A stretch of DNA of 7,939 nt, taken from Ilumatobacteraceae bacterium. Its GTDB lineage: Bacteria > Actinomycetota > Acidimicrobiia > Acidimicrobiales > Ilumatobacteraceae. This document shows, one piece after another, positions 5,692-7,939 of this stretch (its first letter is position 1; each line of letters starts with the position of its first letter). A model generated the notes under the pieces. That model did not search any database. It had not been told where the DNA came from and worked only from the letters and a program-made list of their open reading frames with translations. The stretch covers positions 1 to 7,939 of the forward strand of contig JALRJT010000128.1 of NCBI GenBank assembly GCA_023254985.1, read 5' to 3'. The translations under genes and the position numbers were made by a program.

Positions 5692-6912
5692 ATGGAGGTT
5701 GCCAAGCCAGCAGGACCATGGGCCCCACTTGCAGTGCGCGTCTATCGCGCCGTGTGGATCGCCGCGCTTGTGTCCAACGTCGGCAGTTTCATGCACATCG
5801 CCGCTGCCAGCTGGCAGATGACGCTCCTCACCGACTCTCCAACGTTGATCGGGCTCGTGCAGACGGCATGGGCAGTTCCCGGATTCCTCCTTGCCCTCCA
5901 CGCGGGTGCCATCGCCGACATCTTCGACCGCGCCAAGCTGTTGTACGTCACCGAAATCATCGCGCTCGTCATCGCCGCCGTGCTCGGCATTCTCGTCATC
6001 TCAGGCTCGATGTCGGTGTCGGTTCTGCTTGCTGGCACGTTCCTCGAATCCGTCGTCATGACGTTGTCTGCACCGGTGTTCATGGCGGCGACACCGCACT
6101 TCGTCGGTCGTGGGTTGACTCCGCAGGCCCTCGGTCTCGATTCGGCATCTCGCAATATCGCCCAGACGGTCGGGCCGGCACTCGCGGGAATCCTGATCGC
6201 GGCCTCAGATGCGGGCGTCGTATTCCTCGTGAATGCGGTTTCATTCGTCGGCATCCTCTTCGTCGCCCACCATTTTCGTCACACGATTGACGATGATCGT
6301 CGGCCATCGCGTGTCAACGCAGCAATTCGCGAGGGCCTCGCATTCGTCTGGCGCAACTCACGCACTCGAGGAGTCTCCATTCGCATCATGGGTGTTGGTG
6401 TCACGTCGGCGGGATTACTCTCGCTCGTTCCCGTCGTTGCGTCGAAAGAGCTCGGGGCAGGATCATTCGGTTACGGACTGCTCGCTGGTGCACTCGGTCT
6501 CGGCTCGGTGCTCGGGATCTTGGTCATGCCTCGTCTTCGCAGGATGATGTCGGAGGAGGGGATCGTCGGTGTTACGAGCATCGTCTGGGGCGTCGGGGTC
6601 GCGCTCTTTGCCGTTGCCCCAAGCGTTGGGGTCGGTGTGGCGTGCGTGCTCGTCGTCGGTGCGGCTCAGATGGCCACGATGAACACCTATTGGTCGCGCT
6701 ATCTCCTCGAGCTGCCCGACTGGCTACGAGGCCGTGGGACGTCGCTGTCGATGCTGGTCGTCTGGTTCGGAATGTCCCTCGGATCGAGCGGATGGTCAAG
6801 TGTTGCAGCAGGCTTCGGCGTCTCGCAGGCACTCATCGTCGTAGCAATCTGCCACGTGGGCATGACTTTCGTTGGCCGGGTGGCCCTGCGGATGGATCGC
6901 GCGGCGAACTAA
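5692..6912 (+). CDS. Major facilitator superfamily exporter, MFS_3/EntS-like
   Basis: This 406-residue transporter has about twelve hydrophobic helices in two halves joined by a basic and acidic loop at about 195-215. The N-terminal layout (WIAALVSNVGSFMHIAAASWQM, about 22-43), the motif-A-like GAIADIFDRAKLL (72-84) and SRNIAQTVGPALAGIL (153-168) match the MFS_3 group, which contains the enterobactin exporter EntS and many drug-efflux homologues. It should use the proton gradient to export a small molecule. The ATG at 5692 lies three bases after the BVMO stop, and only a weak GAGCG precedes it, so translation is probably coupled. This suggests export of a product or substrate of the BVMO, but the cargo is unknown. 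GGAGG just after the ATG serves no nearby start codon. Its TAA overlaps the stop of the convergent formate dehydrogenase gene. It looks intact. Confidence 0.88.
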   Translation: MEVAKPAGPWAPLAVRVYRAVWIAALVSNVGSFMHIAAASWQMTLLTDSPTLIGLVQTAWAVPGFLLALHAGAIADIFDRAKLLYVTEIIALVIAAVLGILVISGSMSVSVLLAGTFLESVVMTLSAPVFMAATPHFVGRGLTPQALGLDSASRNIAQTVGPALAGILIAASDAGVVFLVNAVSFVGILFVAHHFRHTIDDDRRPSRVNAAIREGLAFVWRNSRTRGVSIRIMGVGVTSAGLLSLVPVVASKELGAGSFGYGLLAGALGLGSVLGILVMPRLRRMMSEEGIVGVTSIVWGVGVALFAVAPSVGVGVACVLVVGAAQMATMNTYWSRYLLELPDWLRGRGTSLSMLVVWFGMSLGSSGWSSVAAGFGVSQALIVVAICHVGMTFVGRVALRMDRAAN

Positions 6913-7939
6913 GCGTGCACGGTGAGGCGTCGGACCGCCTCGATGACGAGATCGTCCACGGTCACCGAACCGGCATCGACTGCTCGAGCAAGGTCGGCAC
7001 GCATGTCGTGTTCCCAGAAGTTCTCGAGGTGATACACGGTCGCACTGACGGCGTCCGCACTCTTGTCCGCCGCCCACTGACGGGCGATCTGGTTCGCCAT
7101 GCGCACGAGCGCTCCGAGGCGGTGCTCGGGGTGGTCGAGTTCGATCGTCGAGGCGCTGCGTCCAGGGGAAACCTGCACGGCCGTCACCTTGTACTCGGGG
7201 CAGTTGGTCGCCCAGTCGCTGTTCTCGGTGGTCACGACGTTTGCGCCGCTCACCGGGTGGTGGAAGGTGGTGTACACGACACCAGGGGCCACGCGGTCGG
7301 TGACGTGAGCGCGCAACACCGTCGAACCAACGCGGCTCGAGATCGTCACTTCCTCGCCGTCGTGCACACCACGCTCTTCTGCATCTGCCGGATGGATCTC
7401 GAGGATGTCCTCGGGATGCCACTTCACGTTCTGCGTGCGGCGAGTCTGGGCGCCGACGTTGTATTGGCTGAGGATGCGACCGGTGGTGAGAAGGAGTGGG
7501 AACTTGCGGTTCGAGCGCTCCTCGGTCGGGACATACGGCGTTGGGGTGAACTTGCCGAGACCGCGCACGAAACGATCGCGGTGCATGATCGGCGTGCCGA
7601 CGGGGTTTGCGTCGTTGCAGGGCCACTGGACGCTGCCCACGCGGTCGAGATGGTCGAAGGACACGCCCGCGAACGTCGGGGTGAGCTTGGCGATTTCGTC
7701 CATGATCTCACTCGAGGAGTTCCAGCGCATCGCAAAGCCCATCGCTTCGGCGAGGTCGCACACGGCTTCCCACTCGTGCTTGCCGGTCTGAGGTCGCATC
7801 GCCGGTCGCACGCGGTTGATGCGGCGCTCGGCATTGGTGAAGGTTCCGTCCTTTTCGAGGAACGAAGTGCCCGGCAGGAAGACGTGAGCCAACTTGGCCG
7901 TCTCGTTGATGAAGAGGTCCTGCACGATGACGCACTCCA
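6909..7939 (-). CDS. NAD-dependent formate dehydrogenase alpha subunit, C-terminal part with FdsD-like extension
   Basis: The catalytic alpha subunit of a soluble FdsABG-type formate dehydrogenase oxidises formate to CO2 at a bis-MGD molybdenum or tungsten site and passes electrons to NAD+ through partner subunits. The frame is open to the right edge, and about 343 residues of a protein usually over 900 are visible. Counting from the codon at 7925-7923: QDLFINETAKLAHVFLPG and EKDGTFTNAERRI (1-36) belong to the molybdopterin oxidoreductase core. KFPLLLTTGR to about residue 252 is the MGD-binding C-terminal domain, with TGRILSQYNVGAQTRR and TNCPEYKV. Residues 268-337 (about 6912-7124) match FdsD, the separate delta subunit in known FDS systems: LVRMANQI, then HLENFWEHDMRADL. 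No stop separates them, so this appears to be an alpha-delta fusion. Iron-sulfur domains and partner genes would lie to the right. The gene overlaps the exporter gene tail to tail. Confidence 0.92.
   Translation of the reverse strand, partial: ECVIVQDLFINETAKLAHVFLPGTSFLEKDGTFTNAERRINRVRPAMRPQTGKHEWEAVCDLAEAMGFAMRWNSSSEIMDEIAKLTPTFAGVSFDHLDRVGSVQWPCNDANPVGTPIMHRDRFVRGLGKFTPTPYVPTEERSNRKFPLLLTTGRILSQYNVGAQTRRTQNVKWHPEDILEIHPADAEERGVHDGEEVTISSRVGSTVLRAHVTDRVAPGVVYTTFHHPVSGANVVTTENSDWATNCPEYKVTAVQVSPGRSASTIELDHPEHRLGALVRMANQIARQWAADKSADAVSATVYHLENFWEHDMRADLARAVDAGSVTVDDLVIEAVRRLTVHA

Noticed and set aside
6796..7626. A 276-residue open frame on the minus strand
   Set aside because: It overlaps the formate dehydrogenase gene out of frame and is an Arg/Pro/His-rich shadow of it.
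1..7939. CRISPR arrays, tRNA or rRNA genes, transposases, integrases or toxin-antitoxin pairs
   Set aside because: No periodic repeats, cloverleaf sequences or matching protein motifs were seen on either strand.

Overview
The window looks like a chromosomal piece of a moderately high-GC bacterium, most likely an actinomycetote. This is inferred from an EthA-like Baeyer-Villiger monooxygenase very close in sequence to the mycobacterial enzyme, frequent GTG starts, start codons lying directly behind TAnnnT promoter hexamers (leaderless mRNAs), and very tight packing. Genus cannot be settled from the sequence. I see no phage genes, insertion sequences, tRNA, rRNA or CRISPR, and no stretch over 300 bases lacks a gene.

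Layout, left to right: (1) the C-terminal ~290 residues of imidazolonepropionase (hutI, +), cut by the left edge; (2) a YeiH/UPF0324 membrane transporter (-), tail to tail with hutI; (3) a membrane di-iron fatty-acid-desaturase-like protein (+), divergent from YeiH, with two -10 hexamers overlapping inside a 22-bp gap; (4) a phytanoyl-CoA-dioxygenase-family Fe(II)/2-oxoglutarate oxygenase (-), tail to tail with the desaturase; (5) a strong intrinsic terminator and an unrecognised 102-residue three-helix membrane protein (-); (6) a 178-bp divergent control region rich in dyads; (7) an EthA-like Baeyer-Villiger monooxygenase and an MFS_3-type exporter in a two-gene operon (+); (8) the C-terminal third of an NAD-dependent molybdenum/tungsten formate dehydrogenase alpha subunit (-), tail to tail with the exporter and carrying what looks like a fused FdsD (delta subunit) domain, cut by the right edge.

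How they fit: hutI and formate dehydrogenase are ends of neighbouring catabolic modules (histidine breakdown; formate oxidation to CO2 and NADH). Between them lie three oxygen-dependent enzymes (desaturase-like, PhyH-like, BVMO) and two transporters. The monooxygenase and exporter are almost certainly co-expressed. Three promoters (desaturase, PhyH, BVMO) share a CGYCAATT element at a TAGNNT -10-like hexamer, so these genes may share promoter recognition or a regulator. The main points for a second look are the formate dehydrogenase alpha-delta fusion, the overlapping divergent leaderless promoters, the shared promoter motif, the dyad-rich control region, the orphan membrane protein, and three convergent gene pairs that all overlap by exactly four bases. 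I did not find a convincing wholly new system; the best candidate for something undescribed is the divergon formed by the small membrane protein and the BVMO-exporter operon.
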